NCBI GenBank assembly: GCA_022784805.1
Contig: JALFYG010000203.1
Location: forward strand, 1 to 15,944
Reading direction: 5' to 3'
Length of the DNA stretch: 15,944 nucleotides
Origin: Spirochaetales bacterium
Lineage (GTDB): Bacteria; Spirochaetota; Spirochaetia; Sphaerochaetales; Sphaerochaetaceae
Part shown: piece by piece, positions 14,555 to 15,944 of the stretch
Layout: every line of letters begins with the position of its first letter
Position numbering within the stretch: the first letter of the stretch is position 1
Position numbers and translations under genes: made by a program
Notes under the pieces: model-generated
The model's database searches: none
Told to the model about the DNA's origin: nothing
The model's input: the letters and a program-made list of their open reading frames with translations, nothing else

Positions 14555-15811
14555 ATGCAAAAAATGAAAGAAAAGAACGCTAATCCTCTTTGGACAAGGG
14601 ATTTTACTATAATCACACTGGGAAGCGTAGTCTCCATGATAGGAAACTCCCTGTCAGGCTTTGCCATGAGCCTCATGGTTCTGGACTACACTTCATCAGT
14701 CCTCTATTACTCCATATATGTAATGGCATTCACCTTCCCCCAGATAATCGTACCAATATTCAGCGGGGCTGTATTGGATAGGTTCTCAAGACGAAAGACA
14801 ATCTATACTTTGGATTACATTTCCTCCGTATTCTATCTATCAGTGGGAATACTCCTTCATAACGGATGGTTCAACTACCCCTTGTTTGCTTTGATGGTAT
14901 TCTTCCTTGGGTGCATACAATCTATGTACCAAGTCGCTTACCAAAGCTTCTACCCCATGCTTATCAGTGAAGGAAACTTCAGCAAGGCCTACTCCGTAGC
15001 CTCAATGCTGGAATCTGTAACAGTATTCGTGGTCCCTATCTCCACCCTTATCTACAATATGGTGGGAATCGGACCATTAATGATAGCAAATGCAGTCTGT
15101 TTCTTTATTGCAGCCACAGTGGAGACCCAGATAAAGGCAAAAGAAAACTATGTGGAGGAGAGAAAGATTGACAAGAAAGAAAGCAAAGTAAAAATGATGC
15201 TTTCTGACACCAAGTCTGGCTTTATGTACCTTTGGTCCGAGAAGGGTCTCTTCTTCATCGCCTTCTATTTCCTTTTCTCATCCTTTGGAGGAGGAGTAAG
15301 TAACGTTGCCCTTCTTCCTTATATGAAATCAACAATGCCCAACGGAGAGTATTACTATCTGATCATCGGCGGTTTGATGATGCTGGGAAGAGTGGTCACA
15401 TCCAGTTGGCACTATCGCCATAAGCTTCCTATAGACAAGAAATTCCTTATTGCCTTCGTGGTTTATATCTTTATATCCATCGTTGAAGGAAGCTTGCTCT
15501 TCCTGCCTCTTGTGGTAATGTTCATCCTCTCATTCCTTTCTGGGTGTTTGGGTGTGACAAGCTACACCATAAGAATAAGTGCAACCCAAAGTTATGTTCC
15601 CGATGAGAAGAAGGGAAGATTCAACGGCGCATTCAATATGCTCAGTGTCTTGGGTGCCTTGATAGGACAAGGATTCTCTGGTGTACTCTCAACGGTTATG
15701 GATATGCGCTTTGTAATGCTTATTTCCCAGACAATAGTCCTTCTTGCAGCCATCTTTGTCATGGGCGGAAACAGAAAATATGTAGCTCCAATCTACAATA
15801 GGGAACAGTGA
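14555..15811 (+). CDS. MFS transporter, probable drug/metabolite exporter
   Basis: This 418-residue membrane protein has about twelve hydrophobic segments in two halves. They are separated by a charged central loop rich in lysine and glutamate (~205-225). The major-facilitator motif A is clear in loop 2-3: GAVLDRFSRRK (71-81). The general pattern resembles the MFS_3/macrolide-efflux group; the substrate cannot be told. No ribosome site lies close to the ATG. A GGAG at 14536-14539 is 15 bases away and caught in a small CACTC/GAGTG hairpin (14529-14541). A second in-frame ATG at 14564 is possible. The stop is directly followed by the stop of a convergent gene. Confidence 0.88.
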   Translation: MQKMKEKNANPLWTRDFTIITLGSVVSMIGNSLSGFAMSLMVLDYTSSVLYYSIYVMAFTFPQIIVPIFSGAVLDRFSRRKTIYTLDYISSVFYLSVGILLHNGWFNYPLFALMVFFLGCIQSMYQVAYQSFYPMLISEGNFSKAYSVASMLESVTVFVVPISTLIYNMVGIGPLMIANAVCFFIAATVETQIKAKENYVEERKIDKKESKVKMMLSDTKSGFMYLWSEKGLFFIAFYFLFSSFGGGVSNVALLPYMKSTMPNGEYYYLIIGGLMMLGRVVTSSWHYRHKLPIDKKFLIAFVVYIFISIVEGSLLFLPLVVMFILSFLSGCLGVTSYTIRISATQSYVPDEKKGRFNGAFNMLSVLGALIGQGFSGVLSTVMDMRFVMLISQTIVLLAAIFVMGGNRKYVAPIYNREQ

Positions 15812-15944
15812 TCACTTCTTTTTGAATATCATCACTTTTCCCACCAGGTAATTTATGATCCCCACCATCAGTGCTGACAAAAGCTTCATCACTAGTGGGG
15901 TCCAATCCAACAGGTCAACTGTTACATACATCCAGACAAGGTTA
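15812..15944 (-). CDS. GtrA-like membrane protein, C-terminal 43 residues, cut by window edge
   Basis: Reading the minus strand from the window edge to TGA at 15812-15814 gives an open frame ending MVGIINYLVGKVMIFKKK. A hydrophobic helix with NY, followed by a short aromatic-basic tail (here MIFKKK), is typical of the last segment of GtrA-family proteins, which work in polysaccharide or lipid-linked sugar transfer. Only the end is visible, and its start is outside the window. It converges with the MFS gene with no base between the stops. Confidence 0.6.
   Translation of the reverse strand, partial: NLVWMYVTVDLLDWTPLVMKLLSALMVGIINYLVGKVMIFKKK

Overview
The window looks like chromosomal DNA of an anaerobic bacterium of moderate GC. 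My best guess is a gut- or rumen-type spirochaete near Sphaerochaeta/Treponema. The reasons are the binding-protein signal peptide ending in a FAQGAQEE-style sequence, the cofactor-rich N-terminus of a monomeric [FeFe] hydrogenase at the left edge, and strong AGGAG ribosome sites. This assignment is an inference. A Firmicute is not excluded, and the T-box described below would be more usual there.

Layout: (1) Positions 1-4041, minus strand: the N-terminal part of a group-B-like [FeFe] hydrogenase (cut by the window edge), a GNAT acetyltransferase, and a fused HTH-cupin-acyl-CoA synthetase preceded by a full-length T-box riboswitch with its own terminator and a weak promoter. (2) 4042-9630, plus strand: an AT-rich promoter region, then a five-gene operon: BMP-family binding protein, internal hairpin/terminator, double ABC ATPase, two permeases, and a nucleoside/nucleobase deaminase, closed by a strong terminator. 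It reads as uptake of a nucleoside or base followed by its deamination. (3) 9826-11150, plus: a DUF4143 AAA ATPase gene broken just after its Walker A motif by a 40-bp duplication whose junction forms a perfect palindrome. (4) 11178-13355, minus: a stand-alone GltD/PreT-type flavin oxidoreductase and uracil-DNA glycosylase. (5) 13506-15944: a small membrane protein overlapping a YbaK-type deacylase by ATGA, an MFS exporter, and, convergent with abutting stop codons, the C-terminus of a GtrA-like protein cut by the right edge.

The two most interesting items are the T-box controlling a regulator-enzyme fusion, and the template-switch-like lesion in the ATPase gene. The best-placed T-box specifier triplet appears to be GUA (Val). 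That would fit an acyl-CoA synthetase that activates branched-chain acids for amino acid synthesis, but this is a hypothesis.
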